Assembly (NCBI RefSeq): GCF_902498785.1
Contig: NZ_LR701493.1
Coordinates: 295,459 to 359,458, forward strand
Length of the DNA stretch: 64,000 nucleotides
Direction of reading: 5' to 3'
DNA from: Sphingomonas sp. EC-HK361
Lineage (GTDB): Bacteria; Pseudomonadota; Alphaproteobacteria; Sphingomonadales; Sphingomonadaceae
Under the pieces are notes generated by a model that saw only the letters and a program-made list of their open reading frames with translations, did not search any database and was not told the origin of the DNA. A program made the translations under genes and the position numbers. Below are positions 29,417 through 37,484 of the stretch, piece by piece; position 1 is the first letter of the stretch; every line of letters starts with the position of its first letter.

Positions 29417-30931
29417 ATGCAGGACGGCAACATCGACAACAGGCGCTTCTTCCTCGTGGGCATCGGCGGATCGGGGATGATGCCGCTCGCGATGATCCTG
29501 CGCGGACGCGGCGCGCGCGTGGAAGGGTCCGACCGCGGGCTAGATCAGGGTCGCGTGCCCGCGAAGTTCGATGCGCTGCGAGGGCTGGGAATCGCGCTCC
29601 ATCCACAGGACGGCAGCGGCGTGGTGTCGGCGGAGCAGATCGTCGTGGCATCGGCCGCGGTCGAGGAAACGGTCGCCGATATCGTCGCAGCGACCCAAAA
29701 GGGATGCGAGCGACGGACGCGCGCTGAACTGAACGCGCAGCTGTTCAACGAAAGCGCGCTTTCGATCGGGGTGGCGGGGACGAGCGGCAAGTCGACCGTC
29801 ACCGGCATGATCGGCTGGATTCTCCACGCGGTCGGCCGCGACCCGACGGTGATGAACGGCGCGGTGATGAAGAACTTCGCCACCCCCGACGCGCCGTTCG
29901 CGACCGCGCTGGTGGGGGCGGGCGACGCCTATGTCAGCGAGGTCGACGAGAGCGACGGATCGATCGCGCTCTACGCCCCGCGCATCGCAGTGCTGAACAA
30001 TGTGAGCCTGGACCACAAGTCGCTGGAGGAACTGCGGACGCTGTTCGCGGACTTTGCGGGCAAGGCGGAGCGGACGGTGCTGAACGTCGGCGATGCCGAG
30101 GCGCGGGCGCTGGCGTCGGGATTGCCTCGCGAGAAGCTGGTCACGGTAGCCGTGGAGGCCGAGGCCGACCTGATTGCCGAGAACCTCGCTCCCGAGCCGT
30201 TCGCGATTGCGTTCGATCTTGTCGTGTCGCCCTCACCCTTCCGCGCCTTCGGCGCTCCCTCCCTCTCCCAGCGGGAGAGGGAAGAGGCGGCATCGCCGCC
30301 GAAGGGTGAGGGCGAGGCGCGATACCGCGTCCATCTCGGGGTGCCCGGCCGCCACAATGTCGCGAACGCGCTGGCCGCGATCGGCGCGGTGCACGCCGCC
30401 GACGTGTCGATCGAGGCGGCGGTCGCGGCGATCGCCGGGTTCACCGGTCTGCGCCGGCGGTTCGAGCTGATCGGTGCTGGCGGCGGGGTCGCGGTGATCG
30501 ACGATTTCGGACACAACCCGGACAAGATCGCGGCGACGCTCGATACGCTTCACGCCTTTCCGGGACGAATCCTCGCGCTCTTCCAGCCGCACGGCTATGG
30601 TCCGCTCAAGGTCATGCGGCGCGAGCTCGTTGCAAGCGTGGCAGCGCGGCTGCGCGACGACGACCTGCTGGTGCTGCCCGATCCGGTCTATCAGGGCGGC
30701 ACCACAACTCGCGACGTGACGAGCGCCGATATCGTCGCCGACCTGACGGCAGCGGGCGCGAACGCGCGCTACATCGCCGATCGCGCCGAGGCGGCGGCGG
30801 CGATCGTCGCGGAGGCGCGGCCCGGCGACCGCATCGTCGTGATGGGCGCGCGTGACGACACGCTGGGGCTGTTGGCGGCGGAAATGGTCGTCGCGCTGGA
30901 AGCCAAGGCTGCAACCGCCGAAGGATTGTGA
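29417..30931 (+). CDS. Mur ligase family protein (Mpl/MurC-like) with a repeat inserted in frame
   Basis: 504 residues. N-terminal Rossmann part starts FFLVGIGGSGMMPLAMIL; the central ATPase P-loop reads GTSGKST rather than the usual GTHGKTT; ESDGS and NNVSLDHKS follow; the C-domain has VIDDFGHNPDKI. The neighbouring LD-carboxypeptidase suggests Mpl, which joins recycled tripeptide to UDP-MurNAc, over MurC. Residues about 271-300, just before the GVPGRHNVANALAAI segment, are encoded by a family B repeat and are foreign to the fold. The frame stays open through it. Confidence 0.82.
   Translation: MQDGNIDNRRFFLVGIGGSGMMPLAMILRGRGARVEGSDRGLDQGRVPAKFDALRGLGIALHPQDGSGVVSAEQIVVASAAVEETVADIVAATQKGCERRTRAELNAQLFNESALSIGVAGTSGKSTVTGMIGWILHAVGRDPTVMNGAVMKNFATPDAPFATALVGAGDAYVSEVDESDGSIALYAPRIAVLNNVSLDHKSLEELRTLFADFAGKAERTVLNVGDAEARALASGLPREKLVTVAVEAEADLIAENLAPEPFAIAFDLVVSPSPFRAFGAPSLSQREREEAASPPKGEGEARYRVHLGVPGRHNVANALAAIGAVHAADVSIEAAVAAIAGFTGLRRRFELIGAGGGVAVIDDFGHNPDKIAATLDTLHAFPGRILALFQPHGYGPLKVMRRELVASVAARLRDDDLLVLPDPVYQGGTTTRDVTSADIVADLTAAGANARYIADRAEAAAAIVAEARPGDRIVVMGARDDTLGLLAAEMVVALEAKAATAEGL
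30227..30315. repeat. Palindromic repeat, family B, copy 1, inside a Mur ligase gene
   Basis: The ends TCGCCCTCACCCTTC and GAAGGGTGAGGGCGA are exact inverted copies; internal hairpins are CGCCTTCGGCG, CCCTCTCCC...GGGAGAGGG and GGCGGCATCGCCGCC. Other copies are intergenic at 34471-34564 and 40732-40861. Here it is read through as codons 271-300 of the Mur ligase. Confidence 0.9.
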
Positions 30932-30963
30932 TAGTCTTCGTCATCGACCACCGGAGTGCGCCC

Positions 30964-31230
30964 ATGTTCCGCCGCCTGTTTTATCGTCTGTTCTGGGACC
31001 ATCCCGAAACCGTCGGTGAAAGCTATGCCGAGCATTTCGGCGTCGCGAGCCGGTTCGGCGCGACGATGATCTGGGGCGGGCTCGGCGCGGTGCTTCATGC
31101 CTTCCTGCCGGCGGTCTGCAAGACCCGGGGCAGCGACACCGTGGCGGCGCTCCACCGGCAGATGGTCGCAAAGCGCGGTGCCGTGCGAAACGCGCAGACG
31201 CAGATGAAGACGGTCGATTATATCATCTGA
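30964..31230 (+). CDS. DUF6356 family small protein
   Basis: 88 residues from the ATG at 30964. The pattern HPETVGESYAEHFGVASRFGATMIWGGLGAVLHAFLPAVC matches DUF6356, a short alphaproteobacterial protein of unknown role. One hydrophobic stretch (about residues 32-50) could be a membrane helix. It follows the Mur ligase by 32 bases in the same direction but no functional link is known. Confidence 0.78.
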   Translation: MFRRLFYRLFWDHPETVGESYAEHFGVASRFGATMIWGGLGAVLHAFLPAVCKTRGSDTVAALHRQMVAKRGAVRNAQTQMKTVDYII

Positions 31231-31233
31231 CAG

Positions 31234-31283
31234 GTAAAGGACGCTTGACGTAAAGCGTGCTTTCCATGTAAAGCTTCCTTCAC
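31234..31283 (+). promoter_or_regulatory. Three tandem 16-bp operator-like repeats
   Basis: Units start at 31234, 31250 and 31268 and share GTAAAG-NNNN-CTT-NN-C; the middle one contains the perfect dyad AAAGC-GT-GCTTT. They occupy the promoter region of the membrane protein/XRE/hydrolase operon, 18 bases before its GTG start, so the encoded XRE protein is the obvious candidate to bind them. Binding is inference. Confidence 0.55.
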
Positions 31284-31301
31284 ATTGTGGAGGAGGTTGC
31301 A

Positions 31302-31706
31302 GTGAGTCGTTCGAAAGCGCGCCAGCGCTACAATATGGCGATCCTCGGCTGTTCGGCGGGCTATGCCTGCGCGCTGTTCGGCGGCGAGGCGTATTTCCAG
31401 AACCATCCCGGCGCGAACGGGGTCACCGCCTATGCCGCGGCGATCATTCCGGCGTTGATGATCGTCGGCATGTTCTTCGCGATCGGGCGCTATCTGGTCG
31501 AAGAGCAGGACGAATATCAGCGGATGCTGATGGTGCGGCAGTCGCTGGTCGCGAGTGGCTTCGCGCTGAGCATTGCGACCGTCTGGGGCTTTCTCGAAAG
31601 CTTCGGCCTCGCGCCCCATGTCGACGCCTATTACGTCGCGGTGATGTGGTTCGGTGGCCTCGGGCTTGGGGCTTGCGTCAACCGGCTTATCGAGCGCCGG
31701 TCGTGA
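31302..31706 (+). CDS. Small membrane protein upstream of an XRE regulator
   Basis: 134 residues from the GTG at 31302, which has AGGAGG six bases upstream. Four hydrophobic segments at roughly 13-32, 44-64, 78-99 and 105-125. A short acidic loop (EEQDEYQRM) separates helices two and three. I do not recognise an activity. Its stop overlaps the GTG of the XRE gene (GTGA), and such small membrane protein plus short XRE pairs occur in many bacteria, where the membrane protein may sense a signal or antagonise the regulator. Confidence 0.7.
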   Translation: MSRSKARQRYNMAILGCSAGYACALFGGEAYFQNHPGANGVTAYAAAIIPALMIVGMFFAIGRYLVEEQDEYQRMLMVRQSLVASGFALSIATVWGFLESFGLAPHVDAYYVAVMWFGGLGLGACVNRLIERRS

Positions 31707-31912
31707 ACAACCGCCTCAAGGACCTGCGCGGGGAGCGGGGGTGGAGCCAGCAACTGCTCGCCGATCGGCTCGAGGTGTCGCGCCAGAGCGTCAACGCGAT
31801 CGAGACCGGGCGCTACGACCCGTCGCTGCCGCTCGCCTTCAAGATCGCCGAACTCTTCGAACTTTCCATCGAAGCCATTTTCATCAGTCCGTCCAAAGGA
31901 GAACAAGCATGA
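31703..31912 (+). CDS. Short XRE-family transcriptional regulator
   Basis: 69 residues, just one helix-turn-helix domain of HTH_3 type: LKDLRGERGWSQQLLADRLEVSRQSVNAIETGRYDPSL, with the recognition helix in SRQSVNAIE. No effector domain. It overlaps the preceding gene by GTGA and the following hydrolase by ATGA, so all three are translationally coupled. Likely autoregulator through the tandem repeats at 31234-31283. Confidence 0.9.
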   Translation: MNNRLKDLRGERGWSQQLLADRLEVSRQSVNAIETGRYDPSLPLAFKIAELFELSIEAIFISPSKGEQA

Positions 31913-32823
31913 TCCGTTTCTTCGGTCTTCGTCTCGCCGCGTCTGCGCTGACGCTCGCTGTCGTGCTCCAGCCCACGGGTGCGCACGCCCGTCCCGTCGC
32001 TACTGCGGCACCTGTCATGCAGATGGCGCACATCTCGATCGAGGCGGTGGGCAAGGGTTCGCCGGTCGTCTTCATCCCCGGCCTGTCGATGCCGCGCGAG
32101 AACTGGCGTTCGGAGGCGGAGCGGCTGAAGGCGAGGCACCGGGTCTATCTGGTGCAGATCAACGGCTTCGGCGGCAGTGCGCCGGGTGACAATCTGAAAC
32201 CGGGGATGCTCGACGGGGTGGTCGCCGATCTCCACGCCTTCGTCGCGAAGGAAAAGATCACGCCCGCGATCGTCGGCCACTCGCTTGGCGGGACGCTTGC
32301 GCTGATGTGGGCGAAGGCGCATCCCGAGGATGTGCGCAAGGCGCTGATCGTCGATGCGCTGCCTTGGGTCGGGCTCATCATGGCGCCGCCCACCGCGACG
32401 CCCGCAATGATCGCGCCGCAGGCACAGGCGATGCGCGACGCGATGGCCGCGCATTATGGCAAGCCCGCGGACCTCGCGGCGGCGAAGGCGACGATGGCGC
32501 GCCTCGCGCTCAAGCCCGCGTCGCAGGAGCAGGGGGCACAGTGGTCCCTCACCGCCGACCCGCGGGTTACGGCCGAGGCGTTCTACGAAGACCTGATGCT
32601 CGACCTGCGGCCCGACATGGCGAACATCGCGACGCCGCTGACGCTGATCTATCCGACGGGCGAAGCAGGATCCGGCAAGACGATGGCCGACGGGCTGTAC
32701 CAGGGCGCCTATGCGAAAGCGCCCCAAGTCACCTATGTGCCCGTCGCCGACTCCGCGCACTTCGTGATGCTCGACCAGCCCGCCGCGTTCGATGCCGCGC
32801 TCGACGCCTTTCTGGCGGGTTAG
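31909..32823 (+). CDS. Secreted alpha/beta hydrolase
   Basis: 304 residues starting at the ATG at 31909, behind AAAGGAG. A signal peptide of about 28 residues ends at GAHA. The nucleophile elbow is GHSLGG; the acid is probably the Asp or Glu after LTLIYPTGE and the base is the His in SAHFVMLD. The oxyanion region is VVFIPGLSM. Substrate unknown. Being the last gene of the XRE operon, it is the likely physiological output: a periplasmic or surface hydrolase made in response to whatever the regulator senses. Confidence 0.83.
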   Translation: MIRFFGLRLAASALTLAVVLQPTGAHARPVATAAPVMQMAHISIEAVGKGSPVVFIPGLSMPRENWRSEAERLKARHRVYLVQINGFGGSAPGDNLKPGMLDGVVADLHAFVAKEKITPAIVGHSLGGTLALMWAKAHPEDVRKALIVDALPWVGLIMAPPTATPAMIAPQAQAMRDAMAAHYGKPADLAAAKATMARLALKPASQEQGAQWSLTADPRVTAEAFYEDLMLDLRPDMANIATPLTLIYPTGEAGSGKTMADGLYQGAYAKAPQVTYVPVADSAHFVMLDQPAAFDAALDAFLAG

Positions 32824-32838
32824 AGCGCCCGTCCCGAT

Positions 32839-32905
32839 CCGTTCGTGCTGAGCGACGTCGAAGCACTTGGGGCGCGTGCCCTTCGACTTCGCTCAGGGCG
32901 AACGG
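32839..32905. repeat. Palindromic intergenic repeat, family C, copy 2
   Basis: Inverted ends CCGTTCG...GCTGAGCGACGTCGAAG and CTTCGACTTCGCTCAGGGCGAACGG. It resembles the inner part of the 19231-19341 copy and lies between two hydrolase genes on the same strand; it could also act as a terminator for the XRE operon. Confidence 0.75.
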
Positions 32906-32946
32906 AAGTGGGTCAACCTGACCTGAAAATGCTCTAAGGGCGGGGC

Positions 32947-33678
32947 ATGACCGATACGTTCGCCCCCGCCCGCCCCCGCCTCGCCTACCATTTGACCGAA
33001 GGCGCCGGCCCCACCGTCATCTTCCTCCCCGGCTATGCCTCCGACATGGAAGGCACCAAGGCGCTGGCGATCGAGGCATGGGCAAAGGCGCAGGGCCGCG
33101 CCTTCCTGCGCTTCGACTATGGCGGATGCGGGCAGAGCGAGGGGCGGTTCGAGGATCAGAGCCTCGCCGATTGGCTCGCCGATACGCTGGCGATGATCGA
33201 CGAGGCGGTGACGGGGCCGGTGGTGCTTGTCGGCTCGTCGATGGGCGGGTGGCTGATGCTGCTCGCGGCGAAGGCGCGGCCGGACCGAGTCGTCGCGCTG
33301 GTGGGGATCGCGCCCGCGGCGGACTTCACCGACTGGGGCTTTTCCACCGAGGAAAAGGCCTACATCATGCAGCATGGCCGGCTGGAACGGCCCAACGCCT
33401 ATGGCCCCGCGCCGACCGTCTACACCAAGCGCTTCTGGTCGTCGGGCGAGGCCAATCGGCTGATGTTCGGCGAGATCGCCTATGACGGGCCGGTGCGCAT
33501 CCTGCAGGGCCAGCGCGACCCCGACGTGCCGTGGCACCGCGCGCCGCGCCTTGCCGAGCTGCTGCGTTCAGCGGATGTGCAGACGTGGCTCGTCAAGGAC
33601 GGCGATCACCGCCTGTCGCGCGATGCCGATATCGCGCTGCTGATCCGTGCGGTGGAGGATGTTCTGGACCGCGCATGA
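32947..33678 (+). CDS. Alpha/beta hydrolase, ABHD10-like
   Basis: 243 residues, no signal peptide. The catalytic triad is visible: Ser in VGSSMGGWL, Asp in LQGQRDPDVPW and His in KDGDHRLS. VIFLPGYASDMEGTKA and FDYGGCGQSEG near the N-terminus fit the ABHD10-like esterase/thioesterase family. Substrate not readable. The stop overlaps the TPR gene start (ATGA), so the pair is coupled. Confidence 0.83.
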   Translation: MTDTFAPARPRLAYHLTEGAGPTVIFLPGYASDMEGTKALAIEAWAKAQGRAFLRFDYGGCGQSEGRFEDQSLADWLADTLAMIDEAVTGPVVLVGSSMGGWLMLLAAKARPDRVVALVGIAPAADFTDWGFSTEEKAYIMQHGRLERPNAYGPAPTVYTKRFWSSGEANRLMFGEIAYDGPVRILQGQRDPDVPWHRAPRLAELLRSADVQTWLVKDGDHRLSRDADIALLIRAVEDVLDRA

Positions 33679-34445
33679 TCCTGATGCTCGCCGCCCTTGC
33701 CGCGCAAACTGCCCCTGCTGGACCGCCGGCCCCGGCGGCCGATCGCTATCAGCACTGCACCGCGCTGCTCGCCGACGACGCGGTCGCGGCCGAGCGTGAG
33801 GCGACGCGCTGGGCGGCGCAGGACGGCAAGGCGCCCGCCAGCCGCTGCCTCGGCCTCGCGCTGGTGAAGCAGGCGCGGTTCGCGCCGGCGGCCGCCGCGT
33901 TCGAAGCGGCGGCGAAGGCCGATGCCGTCGCCGATCCGCTCGCCGCTGCCGAGGCCTCGGCGCAGGCGGGCAATGCGTGGCTCGCGGCTGGCGATCCCGC
34001 GAAGGCGCGGGTGGCGCTCGATGCAGCGCTGGCGGCGAAACGTCTTACCGGATTGCAGCTGGGCGAGGCGCATCTCGACCGTGCCCGCGCGCTCGTCGCG
34101 GCGCAGCAGCTCGCGGCGGCGCGGGTCGATCTCGACGAGGCGCTGAAAACCGCAGGCGAGGACCCGCTTGCCTGGCTGCTCTCCGCAACGCTGGCCCGGC
34201 GCGCGCAGGACCTGCCGCGCGCCAAGACCGATATCGCCGAGGCGCTACGCCTGGCCGCCGACGCGCCGCAGGTGCACCTGGAGGCGGGGAACATCGCCGC
34301 GGCAAGCGGAGACGAGACCGGCGCACGCAAGGCGTGGACCGACACGGTCGCGCTCGCGCCGAACAGCCCGGAGGCGCAGAGCGCGACCCGCGCGCTGGCT
34401 CAGTTCGGGCCGGCCGCCGTGCCGAAGGCGCCGGAGGGGCGTTAG
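33675..34445 (+). CDS. Secreted TPR-repeat protein
   Basis: 256 residues with a short hydrophobic N-terminus (MILMLAALAAQTAPA) that looks like a signal peptide. Four to five degenerate TPR units follow, for example AAEASAQAGNAWLAAGDPAKARVAL and APQVHLEAGNIAAASGDETGARKAW, so it is an all-helical protein-binding scaffold, probably periplasmic. Two cysteines (residues about 28 and 59) could pair. Coupled to the upstream hydrolase. Confidence 0.75.
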   Translation: MILMLAALAAQTAPAGPPAPAADRYQHCTALLADDAVAAEREATRWAAQDGKAPASRCLGLALVKQARFAPAAAAFEAAAKADAVADPLAAAEASAQAGNAWLAAGDPAKARVALDAALAAKRLTGLQLGEAHLDRARALVAAQQLAAARVDLDEALKTAGEDPLAWLLSATLARRAQDLPRAKTDIAEALRLAADAPQVHLEAGNIAAASGDETGARKAWTDTVALAPNSPEAQSATRALAQFGPAAVPKAPEGR

Positions 34446-34470
34446 AGGGATTCAGATTTATTCAGATCGC

Positions 34471-34564
34471 GCCCTCACCCTTCCGGCGCTTCGCGCCTCC
34501 CTCCCTCTCCCGCTGGGAGAGGGAAGGGGCCCGCTACCGAAGGTGGTGGGAAGGGTGAGGGCGA
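34471..34564. repeat. Palindromic intergenic repeat, family B, copy 2
   Basis: Same arms as the copy inside the Mur ligase (GCCCTCACCCTTCC / GGAAGGGTGAGGGC) with the inner CCCTCTCCC/GGGAGAGGG hairpin. It lies between the convergent TPR and SIMPL genes. Confidence 0.85.
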
Positions 34565-34586
34565 TGCAGTTCGACCGCCAACCCCC

Positions 34587-35306
34587 TCACCGCAGATAGA
34601 AGTCCACCGTCGTCACCACACGCACCTTCTTGAACGGCGTATCGGCGACGCCGTAACTGTCGCCGCCCTCGCCATCGCGCGCGTCGATCGAGAAGTAACC
34701 CTGGCTTGCGCTCTTGATGCCGCCGACGCCGGTGCCGCTGTCCTTCGCGAACTGTTCGGCCGCAGCGCGGGCGTCGCGAGTCGCTTCGGCGACCATCGGT
34801 GGCTTGATCGCATTGAGCTTCGTGAAGCTGTAGGTCATCCGCGACCCTTCCTGAAGCTGGACGCCCGCGCGGACGAGATCGAACTGCCGCGCCACTGCGC
34901 GCCTTGCGCGCGCGACATCGGTGGTTCGGAATTGCAGGCGCTGGTTGATCGTGACCCGTGGCAGGCCGTTGAACATCGACTGGCTGACCCCGGCGCCGGC
35001 CGGCTGGAGCGCCTCGGCCGGGAACCCCAGCCCCGTGAAATAGTCGCGCGTCGCCTGCGTGTCGCGCGCGATCGCGGCCTGCACCTCGGCAAGGTCCGAT
35101 CCCTGTTCGGAATAGGAAAGGTTCCAGGTTGCAAGATCGGCGGTGACGTTGCGCTCCGCCAGTCCGCGCACGGTGACCGACCGATCCGCCTCATGCGCCC
35201 GCACCAGCCCGTTGCCGAGGAGATAACCGCCGACGACCAACCCCGCAGCGACGATCGCCGCCGACCCCAGCAGACCCACACGACTTTTGCCCGTCGACCC
35301 TTCCAT
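34587..35306 (-). CDS. SIMPL (DUF541) domain periplasmic protein
   Basis: 239 residues with an N-terminal membrane anchor (about 11-30) and a SIMPL domain starting SVTVRGLAERNVTADLATW, the conserved signature of the family. It ends VVTTVDFYLR. SIMPL proteins form periplasmic beta/alpha assemblies (BP26-like) of unclear function. It is convergent with the TPR gene across a repeat and divergent from gloA. Confidence 0.88.
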   Translation of the reverse strand: MEGSTGKSRVGLLGSAAIVAAGLVVGGYLLGNGLVRAHEADRSVTVRGLAERNVTADLATWNLSYSEQGSDLAEVQAAIARDTQATRDYFTGLGFPAEALQPAGAGVSQSMFNGLPRVTINQRLQFRTTDVARARRAVARQFDLVRAGVQLQEGSRMTYSFTKLNAIKPPMVAEATRDARAAAEQFAKDSGTGVGGIKSASQGYFSIDARDGEGGDSYGVADTPFKKVRVVTTVDFYLR

Positions 35307-35396
35307 TCGCTTGTCCTCCGCCCGATATGTTGCTCAGCATAAAAGCGGTTTTAGCGATGAACCGTGGCTTAATAGCGACGAAACGAGGACTCGCCG

Positions 35397-35831
35397 ATGA
35401 ATTATCTCCACACGATGATCCGCGTCGCAGACCCGGAAGCGACCATCCGTTTCTTCGAGGTGCTGGGACTGAAGGAGGTGCGGCGCATGGAGAACGAGAA
35501 GGGCCGCTTCACACTCATATTCCTGGCCGCGGACGAGGATATGAACGCGCCCGGTGAACGCGCGAAGGCCGAGGTGGAACTGACCCATAACTGGGACCCG
35601 GAGGATTATGGAAGTGGGCGCAATTTCGGGCATCTCGCCTACCGCGTCGACGATATCTACGCGACGTGCCAGCGCGTACTCGACGCCGGCTACACCGTTC
35701 ACCGCCCGCCGCGCGACGGGCATATGGCGTTCGTGAAGACCCCCGACGGCATCTCGATCGAGTTGCTCCAGAACGGCGTGCTGGAGCCGGCCGAGCCATG
35801 GGTGTCGATGCCGAACACGGGAAGCTGGTAG
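35397..35831 (+). CDS. gloA: Lactoylglutathione lyase (glyoxalase I)
   Basis: 144 residues, VOC fold with two beta-alpha-beta3 modules. Metal ligands fit glyoxalase I: His in YLHTMIRV, Glu in AEVELTHNW, His in FGHLAYRV and Glu in GISIELLQ. It converts the methylglyoxal-glutathione hemithioacetal to lactoylglutathione. One base separates its stop from gloB, so the two steps of the glyoxalase pathway form an operon. Confidence 0.93.
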   Translation: MNYLHTMIRVADPEATIRFFEVLGLKEVRRMENEKGRFTLIFLAADEDMNAPGERAKAEVELTHNWDPEDYGSGRNFGHLAYRVDDIYATCQRVLDAGYTVHRPPRDGHMAFVKTPDGISIELLQNGVLEPAEPWVSMPNTGSW

Positions 35832-35832
35832 G

Positions 35833-36561
35833 ATGCCGCTGGAGATCGTCCGCGTGCCCGTCCTCAGCGACAATTACGCCTGGCTCGTCCATGACGAGGC
35901 CGGCGGCGCGACGATGGCGGTCGATCCCGGCGAGGCGCAACCGCTGATCGACGCGGCGGCGACGCGCGGGTGGCGGATCGATCAGGTATGGATCACCCAC
36001 TGGCATCCCGACCACACCGGCGGGCTGGCGGCGCTGAAGGCGGCGGGCGCGCAGGTCGTCGGCCCGGCGGCGGAAGCGGCGAAGATCGAGGGGCTGGATA
36101 TTTTGGTCGGCGACGGCGATGTGGTGAGGCTTGGCGATCATACCGCGACAGTGATGAGCGTCCCCGGCCACACGCTCGGCCACATTGCGTTTCACTTCGC
36201 CGAAGACGACGCGATCTTCACCGGCGATACATTGTTCGCGATGGGCTGCGGACGCCTGTTCGAGGGGGGGCCCGAGCAGATGTTCGCCAACATGCAGCGC
36301 TTCGCCGCGCTGCCCGACGCGACGCAGGTCTATTGCGGGCATGAATATACGCAGTCGAACGGGCGCTATGCGCTGGTCGCCGAGCCGGACAATGCCGCGA
36401 TCCGCGCGCGGATGGTCGCGGTCGACGCCGTTCGCGCGAAGGGCGAGGCGACGGTGCCCACGACCATCGGGCTGGAACGCGCGACCAATCCGTTCCTGCG
36501 CGCAAGGGATGCAGCGGAACTCGGCCGGATGCGGCAGGAAAAGGACGGCTTTCGCGGCTGA
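35833..36561 (+). CDS. gloB: Hydroxyacylglutathione hydrolase (glyoxalase II)
   Basis: 242 residues, metallo-beta-lactamase fold with the dinuclear metal motif THWHPDHTGG, later His in VPGHTLGHIA, Asp in FTGDTLFAMGCGRLFEGG and His in YCGHEYTQSN. It hydrolyses lactoylglutathione to lactate and glutathione. The C-terminal substrate domain carries NPFLRA, typical of GloB. Part of the gloA-gloB operon. Confidence 0.95.
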   Translation: MPLEIVRVPVLSDNYAWLVHDEAGGATMAVDPGEAQPLIDAAATRGWRIDQVWITHWHPDHTGGLAALKAAGAQVVGPAAEAAKIEGLDILVGDGDVVRLGDHTATVMSVPGHTLGHIAFHFAEDDAIFTGDTLFAMGCGRLFEGGPEQMFANMQRFAALPDATQVYCGHEYTQSNGRYALVAEPDNAAIRARMVAVDAVRAKGEATVPTTIGLERATNPFLRARDAAELGRMRQEKDGFRG

Positions 36562-36604
36562 ATCGTGCTATATCGCTGTCGGGGCGTGAGTGACGGAGGT
36601 GATG

Positions 36605-37021
36605 ATGCGTAGCTTTCTCCCGAAATCCGGCGTTGCGGCCGGTATCGCGGTCCTGGCCGGGATCGCGGCGACCGCAGCGCTTGCCGGCAGCGACCGCAAG
36701 CCGGTCGAATCGCCGCAGGTGAAGTTCGACAAGGCGGTCGCCGGTCTGACGCCAGGCAAGCCGATGACGTGCCTGCGCGAACGCACGCCCACGTCGCTGA
36801 CCGCGATTGGCAACAAGCTCCTCTACCGCGCCAGCGCGAAGCTCATCTATGTCAACGAGACGACCGGCGGATGCGAGAATGTCGCGCGCGGCGATACGCT
36901 CATTACCAAATCCTATGGTGGCGGCCTGTGCCGCGGCGATATCGCGCAGACCGTCGATCTGCCCGCCCGCATTCCGACCGGCAGCTGCGCGCTCGGCGAT
37001 TTCACGCCGTACCGCCGATGA
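36605..37021 (+). CDS. Secreted Cys-containing protein of unknown function, paralogue 1
   Basis: 138 residues from the ATG at 36605, five bases after GGAGGT; an ATG one codon earlier is less well spaced. A signal peptide ends near AALAG. The mature part has four cysteines: MTCLRE, GGCEN, GLCRG and GSCAL. The order PGKPMTC...LLYR...GC...GGLC...IPTGSC..DFTPY is repeated in the next gene. I do not recognise a named family. It overlaps the next gene by ATGA. Confidence 0.7.
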   Translation: MRSFLPKSGVAAGIAVLAGIAATAALAGSDRKPVESPQVKFDKAVAGLTPGKPMTCLRERTPTSLTAIGNKLLYRASAKLIYVNETTGGCENVARGDTLITKSYGGGLCRGDIAQTVDLPARIPTGSCALGDFTPYRR

Positions 37022-37395
37022 TCGCACGCGCAGTCGCGGCGCTGGCGCTCGCCGGCACGATCGGCGCGGCCGCACCCGAGCGCGACGATCTTGCCAAGGC
37101 GCTCGCGGGGCGGGTGCCGGGCGAGCCGCAAAGCTGCATTACGCTCGGCAGCAATGACGGCCCACAGATCATCGACGCGCACACGATCCTCTATCGCCAT
37201 TCGGGCAAGCGGGTGTGGCGCACCGGGCCGATCGGCGCGTGTCCGTCGCTTCGCCCGCTCAATACGCTGGTGATCGAGGTGTGGGGTGGGCAGCTCTGCA
37301 TGAACGATCGCTTCCGCGTCGTGACGCCCGGGCTGTCGATCCCATCGGGCTATTGCCGCTTCGACAGCTTCACGCCCTACGACAAGATACGCTAG
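37018..37395 (+). CDS. Secreted Cys-containing protein of unknown function, paralogue 2
   Basis: 125 residues with a signal peptide cleaved around GAAA. The mature part shares the layout of its upstream neighbour: PGEPQSC, ILYR, GAC, GGQLC, IPSGYC and a terminal FTPYDK, again with four cysteines. The two are therefore diverged tandem duplicates, translationally coupled. The four cysteines probably form two disulfides in the periplasm. Confidence 0.7.
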   Translation: MIARAVAALALAGTIGAAAPERDDLAKALAGRVPGEPQSCITLGSNDGPQIIDAHTILYRHSGKRVWRTGPIGACPSLRPLNTLVIEVWGGQLCMNDRFRVVTPGLSIPSGYCRFDSFTPYDKIR

Positions 37396-37398
37396 CCG

Positions 37399-37480
37399 TC
37401 GCCCCTGCGCAGGCAGGGGCCTAAGACTGGTCGGTGTGCCACACGATAGAGACATGGGCCCCGGCCTTCGCCGGGGTGAC
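37399..37480. repeat. Palindromic intergenic repeat, family D, copy 2
   Basis: Two hairpins, GCCCCTGCGCAGGCAGGGGC and CCCCGGCCTTCGCCGGGG, joined by about 35 bases, the same plan as at 12619-12694. It lies between the paralogue pair and the convergent glcB gene. Confidence 0.7.
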
Positions 37481-37484
37481 AGTT

